Source of the DNA: an uncultured Mycoplasmatota bacterium | GTDB lineage: Bacteria > Bacillota_I > Bacilli_A > RF39 > UBA660 | NCBI GenBank assembly: GCA_900554305.1 | Contig: USGV01000014.1 | Location: 1 to 27,599 of the forward strand | DNA length: 27,599 nt | Direction: 5' to 3' | In this document: piece after piece, positions 15,193 to 22,657 of the stretch | Numbering within the stretch: position 1 is the stretch's first letter | Layout of the letters: each line of letters starts with the position of its first letter | The notes under the pieces: generated by a model | Seen by the model: the letters and a program-made list of their open reading frames with translations, nothing else | Told to the model about the DNA's origin: nothing | Databases searched by the model: none | Translations under genes and position numbers: made by a program

Positions 15193-15221
15193 ATTATAAT
15201 ATAAATTTACTATTTTGGCAA
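15193..15221 (-). promoter_or_regulatory. Promoter of the RelE-like/HTH gene pair
   Basis: On the minus strand TTGCCA (15216-15221) and TATAAT (15193-15198) are separated by 17 bases. The predicted leader is about 16 bases. It is divergent from the response-regulator promoter about 50 bases away. Confidence 0.65.
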
Positions 15222-15268
15222 AAAAATCTTTTTTCTTTTATTTTTCACGCAAATTACACATTATTTAG

Positions 15269-15274
15269 TATAAT
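15269..15274 (+). promoter_or_regulatory. -10 element of the two-component operon
   Basis: A perfect TATAAT lies 23 bases before the response-regulator ATG, with a strong GGGAGGG ribosome binding site (15284-15290) between. No good -35 box is visible at 16-18 bases (sequence around 15246-15252 is a poor match). This is common for promoters that need an activator, here possibly the regulator itself. Confidence 0.5.
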
Positions 15275-15297
15275 ATTACTACAGGGAGGGATTTCAA

Positions 15298-15972
15298 ATG
15301 AAAATATTAGTTGTAGATGACGAAACTATGATTCGTGAAGTCATCAAAGAATATTGTGCTGCTAATCATTTTACTACCGATGAAGCAGCGAGTGGAAAAG
15401 AAGCTTTAAAAAAATTAGAACACAATACTTATGATTTACTGGTACTAGACATTATGATGCCAGAAATGGACGGTTATACTTTGCTAGAAGAACTTCCTAA
15501 AGAAAAGAAAATCCCTACTCTTGTACTATCAGCAAGAGGAGAAGAAGTAGACAAACTTCATGGGTTTGAATTAGGAATTGACGACTATTTAACGAAACCA
15601 TTCTCACCAAAGGAGTTAATAGCTCGTATCAAAGCAATATATAATCGAACAAACCAAAATTTACCCAATATATATAAACTCAATACTCTCGAACTTAACT
15701 TTTCTGCTCACACTTTGAAAATAGATAATAAACTAATAAATATTACTCCGAAAGAATTTGAAATCCTTACCTATTTAATTAAAAATAAAGAAATTGCCAT
15801 ATCTAGAGAACAATTATTGTCAAAACTCTGGGGCTACGATTACTTTGGAGATGACCGTACAGTAGATACACACATCAAAATGCTTCGTAACAATCTAGGA
15901 AATTATAGAAACCATATTGTTACAGTAAGAGGCACCGGATATAAATTTGTAGAAGCTGATGAAAAAGAATAG
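15298..15972 (+). CDS. OmpR/PhoP-family response regulator
   Basis: A 224-aa DNA-binding response regulator. The receiver domain (about 1-115) has the acidic pair Asp7-Asp8, the phosphoacceptor Asp51 in LVLDIMMPEMDG, the conserved Ser78 (LSAR) and Lys100 (LTKPFSP). The C-terminal winged helix (about 125-220) has TPKEFEIL, the recognition region (DDRTVDTHIKMLRNNLG) and the wing RGTGYKF. It is closest in feel to VanR/PhoP types. Its last 14 bases overlap the kinase gene, so the pair is translated together. Target genes cannot be read from the sequence; autoregulation is likely for this class. Confidence 0.94.
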   Translation: MKILVVDDETMIREVIKEYCAANHFTTDEAASGKEALKKLEHNTYDLLVLDIMMPEMDGYTLLEELPKEKKIPTLVLSARGEEVDKLHGFELGIDDYLTKPFSPKELIARIKAIYNRTNQNLPNIYKLNTLELNFSAHTLKIDNKLINITPKEFEILTYLIKNKEIAISREQLLSKLWGYDYFGDDRTVDTHIKMLRNNLGNYRNHIVTVRGTGYKFVEADEKE

Positions 15973-17371
15973 TCTACATATAAAGATATGGCAATACTTT
16001 TTAATATTTTCACTACTAATATTGGGATTCCTATGGGCATTCCAAGTTCTTTTTTTAAATCAATTTTATCGAATGAGTAAAACAAAAGATATCGCAGAGG
16101 TTGCTAACACTCTCATTAAATATAAAAACAATGAAAATGTTGCGGATATTATTGATCAACAAGCTATGGATAAAAGTGTTTGTATAGAAGTAGTAAATGA
16201 AAAAATAAACACAATATATACTTCTATGTATTTTGGAAAAGGTTGCATTTCTAGCAAAGAGCAAACTTTAAAATATAAAAATGATTTCATAAAAAGCAAT
16301 AAAGTAAGACAAACCTATGAATTAATTAATCCAATGTATGATAACAGAACTCTAGTACAAGCAATCAAATTAGATTCTGAAAACTATGCATTCATCAATA
16401 CCTCTATGGATCCCATTGATGGAACAGTAGATATCCTACAAACACAGTTGATATATGTAACAATCATTGTTCTAATACTATCATTCATCATTGCATATTT
16501 TATTTCAAGACACATCTCTGAACCAATTGTTGCTATAAATAAAACCGCAAAAGGATTAGCAGAAGGAAAATTCGACGTATCCTTTCATACGGAAGAAGAC
16601 ATTTTAGAATTAAATGAACTTGCATCCACTTTAAATTATGCAAAAGATGAATTAGAAAAAACAGACGAGTTAAGGCAAGATTTAATGGCCAACGTCTCCC
16701 ACGATTTAAAAACCCCATTAACAATGATTAAAGCCTATGCTGAAATGAGCAGAGATCTTCACGCGAAAGATAAAAAGAAACAAAAAGAAGATATGGATAT
16801 TATTATAAGTGAAGTTGACCGTTTAACAATATTAGTAAATGATATATTAGAATTATCTAAAATGCAATCAAATATCAATGAATTACAAAAAGAAGAATTC
16901 AACTTAATAGAGTTAACAAAAGAAATAACCCATCGCTATAAAGTACTACAAGAAACAGAAAATTATAAGTTTAAATTTAATCATAACGAAAAAGAAATTA
17001 TAATTAATGCGGATAAAAAGAAAATAGAACAAGTTATATATAATCTCATCAATAATGCTATTAACTATACAGGAGAATATAATACTGTCTTTATAAATAT
17101 AGTAAAAGAAGAAAAAGACATCCTAGTAGAAATAAAAGATACTGGTAAAGGAATCAAAGAAGAAGACTTACCTTATATCTGGGATAAATATTATAAAAAT
17201 AAAAAGAAACATAAACGAAACTTAGTTGGTACTGGTCTAGGATTATCTATTGTAAAAAATGCCTTACAACTACATAACTACGACTTTGGAGTTACCTCAG
17301 AGAAAAATAAAGGATCTTGTTTCTATTTTAAAATCCCAATTACAAAAGAAAAACATAAAGAAAACGAATAA
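15959..17371 (+). CDS. Sensor histidine kinase
   Basis: A 470-aa membrane sensor kinase that should phosphorylate the response regulator encoded just upstream. TM1 spans about residues 12-33 and TM2 about 163-183, leaving an extracytoplasmic sensor of about 130 residues that contains Cys75 and Cys96. A HAMP linker (about 184-236) follows. The dimerisation box has His248 in NVSHDLKTPL. The ATP-binding domain has the N box NLINNAINY (362-370), G1 DTGKGI (394-399) and G2 GTGLGL (424-429). Layout is that of VanS/PhoR-type kinases. The start overlaps the regulator gene by 14 bases and lacks a strong ribosome binding site, so translation probably depends on reinitiation. Confidence 0.93.
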   Translation: MKKNSLHIKIWQYFLIFSLLILGFLWAFQVLFLNQFYRMSKTKDIAEVANTLIKYKNNENVADIIDQQAMDKSVCIEVVNEKINTIYTSMYFGKGCISSKEQTLKYKNDFIKSNKVRQTYELINPMYDNRTLVQAIKLDSENYAFINTSMDPIDGTVDILQTQLIYVTIIVLILSFIIAYFISRHISEPIVAINKTAKGLAEGKFDVSFHTEEDILELNELASTLNYAKDELEKTDELRQDLMANVSHDLKTPLTMIKAYAEMSRDLHAKDKKKQKEDMDIIISEVDRLTILVNDILELSKMQSNINELQKEEFNLIELTKEITHRYKVLQETENYKFKFNHNEKEIIINADKKKIEQVIYNLINNAINYTGEYNTVFINIVKEEKDILVEIKDTGKGIKEEDLPYIWDKYYKNKKKHKRNLVGTGLGLSIVKNALQLHNYDFGVTSEKNKGSCFYFKIPITKEKHKENE

Positions 17372-17406
17372 AAACCCAATTGAGTACAATACTCAACTGG
17401 GTTTTT
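17370..17406. terminator. Bidirectional terminator between convergent genes
   Basis: Five A and CCCA, then TTGAGTA (17380-17386), loop CAA, TACTCAA (17390-17396), then TGGG and five T, with one internal mismatch. The A-run and T-run flank the stem symmetrically. It can therefore end both the plus-strand kinase transcript and the minus-strand PH-like gene transcript, whose stop codons lie 0 and 22 bases away. Confidence 0.88.
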
Positions 17407-17427
17407 ATATATTATTATCATAAAAAA

Positions 17428-18345
17428 CTATAATTCACCATTTAACATAGCCTCATCCAAATCATCTAACAAATTAACTAATCCATCAGCAAACGCTTTA
17501 TTCTCCATAAATTCTACGCTAGTAGAAGAATATAAAGACATAAAAGCAGTCTTTTCAAGAATAGGAATCAAAAATATTTGATCACTAACAGTAACGCGCA
17601 ACACCATTTCGTAGCAACTATTTTTATTTGCAGTAAGTCTTCCCCTCCTATTACTCTTTTTCTCCCTTACCACCATATCATCCAATAATAGTTCATAATT
17701 TTTAATGTCGGAAATATTATATTTATAGTGAAACTCTTTCGTATGAAATACGATTTCATGATTTTGACCAATACTAATACCAGAGCCAATATTATTGAGA
17801 TAGAAAACAGTAGGAACAGTACCACAAAACATTTGCAATTTCTTCTGTATTAATTCCTCACGATAATTTGCATCTTGAAATAATTTAACAAAATCCAAAA
17901 GAACTTCATTAATACCATTAACATTGAAAAGCATATTACCAAGCAGTAAAGTTTTGGACAACATCCCATTTTTAATAACATCAATAGTCAAATCCTGATA
18001 ATGATATTTCAAATATCCCTCTTTATTAATAAGCCATAAATACTTAGTCGTTGCAACAAAATAAAATTTCAAAGCAGTCTTACACTCTGTCGTATAAAGA
18101 CAAGCCAATGGAACTTCATCAATTGGAATAATTCCTCGAACAACCACTGCATCCCCTTCATTTAAATCGGGACACATATTCATAAGAGGCTTATAACTAA
18201 TCGTTAATTTCTTCCTATCAACCGGAGTATAAGGATTAAACTTAGGAAGAAGAAACACTTTACCTAGTAATTCTTGATATCTAGCCTCCTCTTCTTGCAT
18301 CTGCTTATACTTATCCTGAACACCACGAAAAAACTGTTTAAACAT
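17428..18345 (-). CDS. Protein with bacterial PH-like domains, unknown function
   Basis: A 305-aa soluble protein without signal peptide or membrane span. The N-terminal about 30 residues are charged helix (GVQDKYKQMQEEEARYQELL). Residues about 85-165 have a PH-like pattern (KFYFVATTKYLWLINKEG, then DLTIDVIKNGML). A second beta-rich PH-like unit (about 190-280: EIVFHTKEFHYKYNISDI, NYELLLDD) is followed by a C-terminal helix. This arrangement resembles DUF4428/bPH-type proteins, but I assign no function. The start is Met at 18345 with GAGGTGAGG ahead; the TTG six codons upstream lies over that ribosome binding site and is rejected. It has its own promoter and ends at a bidirectional terminator. 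Confidence 0.75.
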   Translation of the reverse strand: MFKQFFRGVQDKYKQMQEEEARYQELLGKVFLLPKFNPYTPVDRKKLTISYKPLMNMCPDLNEGDAVVVRGIIPIDEVPLACLYTTECKTALKFYFVATTKYLWLINKEGYLKYHYQDLTIDVIKNGMLSKTLLLGNMLFNVNGINEVLLDFVKLFQDANYREELIQKKLQMFCGTVPTVFYLNNIGSGISIGQNHEIVFHTKEFHYKYNISDIKNYELLLDDMVVREKKSNRRGRLTANKNSCYEMVLRVTVSDQIFLIPILEKTAFMSLYSSTSVEFMENKAFADGLVNLLDDLDEAMLNGEL

Positions 18346-18386
18346 ATGCCTCACCTCAGACAAAACTTACGTTCTTTATCTTTAAC

Positions 18387-18415
18387 ATAATACCATATTT
18401 AAATACCTTTGTAAA
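18387..18415 (-). promoter_or_regulatory. Promoter of the PH-like protein gene
   Basis: On the minus strand TTTACA (18410-18415) and TATTAT (18387-18392) are separated by 17 bases. The leader is about 35 bases. It starts just after the helD stop codon, and no terminator is seen between, so read-through from helD is also likely. Confidence 0.55.
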
Positions 18416-18422
18416 TTTGAAA

Positions 18423-20453
18423 CTAATTATAAATATATAATTCATGTTGTGCCCTAGTACAAGCCACATACAATAAATTACGTTCATTACTCTTATAAGA
18501 ATTTTCTCTATCATTATATAAAATTACACTATCAAACTCTAATCCTTTCGCTAAATATGCAGGAACCAAAATTAAGTCTCTTTTAAATTTTTTAGTATCT
18601 AGTTTTACATAAGAAACAGATACATCGTCTTTAATAAGATTAAAAATCTTTTCTGCCTCTCTATCATCTTTGGTTATAATCGCAACACTAGAATAACTAT
18701 TTTTTAAAGCATTGATATCTAAAACTAATTGTTCTTTTAAATTATTCAAATGTCTTCTAAAAACAACAGGTTTATGATTATCTCTACGAATTGCATTAAC
18801 ATGATTCAGATTTAATATCTTATTTGTATATTCAATAATTTCCGGGGAAGAACGATAAGTTTTTAAGAGTTCCAAATACTTACTTTCATTCTTAAATATA
18901 GGTTTTAATTCCTCTAATGAATCATAATGATAATAAGGATTAATATTTTGATTAACATCCCCTAAAATCGTAAAATCAGCTCTCGCAAAAATCTTGGAAA
19001 TAATGATATATTGTAACTTATTATAATCCTGTGCTTCATCAATAACTACTTGCTTAATTTGTTGCTCATAAGGAAAACCATCTAACACTCCTTTAATATA
19101 AGCAAATAATAACGCATCCTCATAATATAAATTTTTTCTCTTAATAAATTTATCTATTTCTGCCTCTGTTAACGTTACCTTACAATAAGGACTAAGATAA
19201 AAACCACGATAAATTTCTTTAAAATCACGCTTAAAATTAGCATGCTCTTTTAACAATTTACGAAAAGTACCATTCTTCTTGCCACTACCACGATAAAAGT
19301 TAGAAGACAACCTTTTAGCAATTTCATCTACTCTTTCAAATAAAGGTAATCTATCATACTTATAATGAAGTAAATGATTAATTTCATCTTTATCTACATA
19401 ATGGATTTCATCTTCATAAAAAGATTCTACAAACTCAGCATGTTCTATATAGTCTTTCAAATACAAATCCAAATCCTCTATAACCTCATCACTTTGCTTA
19501 TATTTTATTAAGTCAACATTAGGCACTTGATAAGTATAATATCTCGCAACAAAATCAGTAAAAGCTTCTACTTCTTTATATTCGGTAATACTATAAGCCA
19601 AATAATCATTAAAAGTGGTTTGAAGTGTATTATCTTCTCCTAAAGATGGTAAAACATCAGAAATGTATTCAGTAAAAATAGGATTAGGAGAAAATATTAA
19701 GATATGATTACTAGATAAATTTTCCAAGCGGTATAGTAAAAATGCAATTCGGTGTAAAGCAACAGTAGTTTTACCACTACCTGCAATTCCTTGAACAATT
19801 AGATTATGATCTTCCAAATTACGAATCACTTGATTTTGTTCTTGTTGAATCGTATTAACTACATTTTTCATCTTATCACTAGACTCATGAGCCAACACTT
19901 CCTGAAGCACCTCATCGTCAATATTTAAAGAATTATCAAAAACACCAACTAATTGACAATTTTCTATTTTATATTGCCTTTTTCTTTTTAACTCACCAAA
20001 ATACTCTCCTCCAGGAGCAACATACGAACATGGACCAACTTCATAATCATAAAACAAACTACAAATAGGACTACGCCAATCATATAAAATATTATTAAAA
20101 TCAGCATCCTTTAAATATGTAAGAGAAATATAAATATTCCAAATCTTACCATGATCATCTTTAAAAACAATAGATGCAAAATAAGGTTTAGTTTTAATCT
20201 GACATAATTTCTTAAAATAACGCTGCTTTTGTAAAACTTTTTCTGCTTCCTGCTCAGTCGCAGCCATAACTTGTCGCATTTCACCAGCATCAAAACTACT
20301 AGAATTCTCCCACATCATCTTTTTAAATTCAGTAAAGTCTTCCTCATCTTGATATACATCTTTTCCTAATTCATTTAAAGTATCACCAAGCAGTTTTTGA
20401 ACTTTAGATAAAATTTTTTCTTCTTTCAAATACTCATCTTTAGAAATTCCCAT
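18423..20453 (-). CDS. helD: HelD-type RNA polymerase recycling ATPase
   Basis: An SF1 helicase-like ATPase that, in B. subtilis and mycobacteria, inserts into RNA polymerase to free stalled complexes. The 676-aa product has the N-terminal coiled coil (about 60-85, EQEAEKVLQKQRYFKKL). The HelD-specific block YDWRSPICSLFY (about 124-135) and SYVAPGGEYFGELKRKRQ (about 143-160) follow. Next are TIQQEQNQVIRN and Walker A GIAGSGKTT (222-230) with VALHRIAFLLY. Motif II VVIDEAQDY and motif VI LYVACTRAQHELYIY are near the C-terminus. It is somewhat shorter than B. subtilis HelD (about 774 aa). A UvrD/RecB-like repair helicase is the alternative, but the DWRSP block argues for HelD. AGGAGG supports the start. 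Confidence 0.9.
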   Translation of the reverse strand: MGISKDEYLKEEKILSKVQKLLGDTLNELGKDVYQDEEDFTEFKKMMWENSSSFDAGEMRQVMAATEQEAEKVLQKQRYFKKLCQIKTKPYFASIVFKDDHGKIWNIYISLTYLKDADFNNILYDWRSPICSLFYDYEVGPCSYVAPGGEYFGELKRKRQYKIENCQLVGVFDNSLNIDDEVLQEVLAHESSDKMKNVVNTIQQEQNQVIRNLEDHNLIVQGIAGSGKTTVALHRIAFLLYRLENLSSNHILIFSPNPIFTEYISDVLPSLGEDNTLQTTFNDYLAYSITEYKEVEAFTDFVARYYTYQVPNVDLIKYKQSDEVIEDLDLYLKDYIEHAEFVESFYEDEIHYVDKDEINHLLHYKYDRLPLFERVDEIAKRLSSNFYRGSGKKNGTFRKLLKEHANFKRDFKEIYRGFYLSPYCKVTLTEAEIDKFIKRKNLYYEDALLFAYIKGVLDGFPYEQQIKQVVIDEAQDYNKLQYIIISKIFARADFTILGDVNQNINPYYHYDSLEELKPIFKNESKYLELLKTYRSSPEIIEYTNKILNLNHVNAIRRDNHKPVVFRRHLNNLKEQLVLDINALKNSYSSVAIITKDDREAEKIFNLIKDDVSVSYVKLDTKKFKRDLILVPAYLAKGLEFDSVILYNDRENSYKSNERNLLYVACTRAQHELYIYN

Positions 20454-20491
20454 ACTACCTCCTATTTATTCTTTAAAAACTAAGAAACGCC

Positions 20492-20515
20492 AAAAAACTA
20501 CATAATCTATGCAGT
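20492..20515 (-). terminator. Terminator after the phosphohexomutase gene
   Basis: The minus strand reads CTGCATA-GAT-TATGTAG followed by six T; one pair is G-U. It lies about 75 bases beyond the phosphohexomutase stop and about 40 bases before the helD start. The intergenic stretch otherwise shows no clear feature; a helD promoter must lie here but I see only weak candidates. Confidence 0.75.
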
Positions 20516-20588
20516 CCCCCACTATCATATGTAATTTTTAAGCAAACGTCTATTTGACTATATCATATTCGATATCTAGATACAAGTG

Positions 20589-21962
20589 CTATTTTAAATT
20601 TTGATTCAAAACTTCAACAAATTCATCTTGAATCTCCCTAAGTCTTTCTTCTGATTTAGCTTCAAACCTAGCAGTAATATTAGGCCCAGTATTACTAGCA
20701 CGAACTAGTGCCCAAGAATCATCAAACAACACTTTAACGCCATCAATATCTAAATAAGAATATCCACGGGCTTTAGCATATTCACCAATTTTGTCTACAA
20801 CACCAAACTTAATATCATCGCTAGCAGTAAACTTTATCTCAGGAGTAGAATAGTATACAGGAATTCCTTCTGCAAGCTCATCCACGGATTTATCAGTATG
20901 AGATAACATTTCTACCATACGAAGTCCTGCATAAAGTCCAGAATCAAATCCAGGCCATCTATCTCTAAAGTAAACATGCCCAGATAACTCTCCACCAAAA
21001 GGCAAATCCAAATCTCTAACAGCTGCTTTAGTATAAGAATTACCTGTACGATAACATACTCCCTTACCTCCTAGTCTTTCTATTTCATCTTCAAGAGCTT
21101 TAGAACATTTCACATCATATAAAAATTCTTTCTTTGACACTTTAGAAATAATATCACGAAGAACTAAAATCATATAATAATCCGTTGGCAAAAATCTTCC
21201 AGAATTAGTAACTAATCCCATACGATCACCATCGCCATCAAATCCAAGTCCAACATCAGCACCCACTTCTAAAACTTTTTGCTTCAACTCCGAAAGATTA
21301 TCTTCAACACAAGGATCTGGATGATGATTTGGAAAATGACCATCACTTTCACCATTAATAACAACTAAATCAATAGGAAACATTTCATATAACTTTTTGG
21401 CAATCACACTAGTAGTTCCATTTCCCGGATCAATAACAACTTTAACTCTTCTTGGACCAAAAGAAAGACTATTCTTAAATAATTCTAAATACTCTTCCTC
21501 TATACTATAAGTAGATAACTTTCCTTCTCCCTTTTGAAAATTACCACGTAAAATATAAGCTAAAAAGTCTTGAATTTCTTGTCCTTTACAATTACCACTT
21601 TCATCGAAAGCAAACTTAAAGCCATTATCATCCTTAGGATTATGAGATGCAGTAACCATGACACCACTATAAATCTCTAGTTTAATACATGCATAATAAT
21701 ACATTGGTGTTGTACAAAGACCAAGAGATATAATATCTACACCAGTAGATAAAATTCCCTGAATTAAAGCATCATATAGTGCTGGACTACTTAAACGATT
21801 ATCGTGTCCAACAACACAAGTTGTCTTTCCAGCCTCACGAATATAACTACCAAAACCAAGTCCAATAGTATAGGCAGTATCTTCATCTATCTCAGTAGGA
21901 TAAATACCTCTTATATCATAACCTCTAAATATATTTTTATTAATATTTTCTTTATACTTCAT
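20589..21962 (-). CDS. Phosphomannomutase/phosphoglucomutase
   Basis: An alpha-D-phosphohexomutase that interconverts sugar 6-phosphate and 1-phosphate, feeding nucleotide-sugar and envelope glycan synthesis. The 457-aa protein starts with FRGYDIRGIYP. The catalytic phosphoserine is Ser106 in TASHNPKDDNG, the metal loop is DGDGDR at 242-247, and the sugar-binding loop is GGELSGH at 323-329. The C-terminal domain has the phosphate-contacting RASNTGPNITARFEA. This set is that of bifunctional ManB/AlgC-type enzymes; GlmM is excluded because its sequence around the Ser loop and sugar loop (EQSGH) differs. AGGAGG before this ATG sets the start; an upstream in-frame start covers the promoter and is rejected. 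It is transcribed alone between terminators. Confidence 0.92.
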   Translation of the reverse strand: MKYKENINKNIFRGYDIRGIYPTEIDEDTAYTIGLGFGSYIREAGKTTCVVGHDNRLSSPALYDALIQGILSTGVDIISLGLCTTPMYYYACIKLEIYSGVMVTASHNPKDDNGFKFAFDESGNCKGQEIQDFLAYILRGNFQKGEGKLSTYSIEEEYLELFKNSLSFGPRRVKVVIDPGNGTTSVIAKKLYEMFPIDLVVINGESDGHFPNHHPDPCVEDNLSELKQKVLEVGADVGLGFDGDGDRMGLVTNSGRFLPTDYYMILVLRDIISKVSKKEFLYDVKCSKALEDEIERLGGKGVCYRTGNSYTKAAVRDLDLPFGGELSGHVYFRDRWPGFDSGLYAGLRMVEMLSHTDKSVDELAEGIPVYYSTPEIKFTASDDIKFGVVDKIGEYAKARGYSYLDIDGVKVLFDDSWALVRASNTGPNITARFEAKSEERLREIQDEFVEVLNQNLK

Positions 21963-21980
21963 ATTATTCCTCCTAATATA

Positions 21981-22009
21981 ATAGTAACACAATATTTATA
22001 TTCATACAA
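21981..22009 (-). promoter_or_regulatory. Probable promoter of the phosphohexomutase gene
   Basis: On the minus strand TTGTAT (22004-22009) and TACTAT (21981-21986) are separated by 17 bases. The leader would be only about 12 bases, barely enough for the AGGAGG. Other A/T-rich hexamers nearby could serve, so the exact site is uncertain. Confidence 0.4.
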
Positions 22010-22024
22010 ATACTATATTAAAAT

Positions 22025-22056
22025 ACAAAAGAAAGTAAACACTTTTGTGTCTACTT
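22025..22056 (-). terminator. Terminator of the pilin-like/FxLYD-like operon
   Basis: The minus strand reads GTAGACAC-AAAA-GTGTTTAC followed by TTTCTTTT, an eight-base-pair stem with one G-U pair (22035-22042 with 22047-22054), extendable by two A-T pairs. It lies about 40 bases beyond the stop codon of the 184-aa gene. Confidence 0.78.
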
Positions 22057-22091
22057 CATTTTTATCATATATATCAAAATCAAATCTATTA

Positions 22092-22646
22092 TTATGGCTC
22101 AGGATTTGTAATATCACTGGATTCAGGAACATAATCACCAGTTCTAGTAATTTGAAAATCATATGCATCCAAAATGTTTCTTCTAGTACTAATAGCAATA
22201 GAAGCCATCTGTCCTGGAGCAAGAGCATATACATTGGCCTCCAGCTTGGCTAGTGTCTTCCCCTTTTTAGTCAGAAACACAATAGAAAAAGTACTAGCAG
22301 GATAATCAGAAGAAGTATTATTAGTTAAATTACAAGAAAAAGAATAATCGTTTTGCTTAAATCTAACAACTCTAGGATTAGTAAGCTGTAAACCATCAAC
22401 CGTTCGTTCTTCAGCTAATTTCAAACTCGAATTAATTTTATAATTATAGTTTCCAGTAGACTGTTGTATTTGTTTTTCTTCTTCACTTCTATTGATGTAA
22501 TTCTCATCAAATTCCATTTCCTCTGTTTCGCTATTATTATTTTTAATATTATTATCTACAAAATCCACTTTCAAAATAGACATAACAATACCAAAAATTA
22601 ATAACAGCATAGCAACTATTAATAATCCAATACCGATTTTTTTCAT
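22092..22646 (-). CDS. Exported or membrane-anchored protein with FxLYD-like domain
   Basis: A 184-aa protein with a basic start and one hydrophobic segment (IGIGLLIVAMLLLIFGIVMS, about residues 4-23) that is an uncleaved anchor or signal. An Asn/Glu-rich linker (about 30-68) follows. The beta-rich domain (about 75-170) has the order seen in FxLYD-type extracellular domains: GLQLTNPRVV, SFSCNLTNNTS, FSIVFLTKKGKTLAKLEA, LAPGQMASIAIS. The upstream in-frame ATG at 22658 overlaps the pilin-like stop codon, and its codons form the GGAGG for the ATG used here, so the shorter start is chosen. It follows the pilin-like gene by 11 bases and ends at a terminator, so it is probably a surface partner of it. 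Confidence 0.75.
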   Translation of the reverse strand: MKKIGIGLLIVAMLLLIFGIVMSILKVDFVDNNIKNNNSETEEMEFDENYINRSEEEKQIQQSTGNYNYKINSSLKLAEERTVDGLQLTNPRVVRFKQNDYSFSCNLTNNTSSDYPASTFSIVFLTKKGKTLAKLEANVYALAPGQMASIAISTRRNILDAYDFQITRTGDYVPESSDITNPEP

Positions 22647-22657
22647 AATTACCTCCA

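Noticed and set aside
18346..18363. TTG start six codons upstream for the PH-like protein
   Set aside because: Those codons contain the GAGGTGAGG ribosome binding site for the ATG at 18345.
21804..22253. 149-codon open frame on the plus strand spanning the phosphohexomutase start and the FxLYD-like gene
   Set aside because: It covers a promoter, a terminator and parts of two well-supported minus-strand genes, has Ser/Asn/Ile-rich composition and no ribosome binding site.
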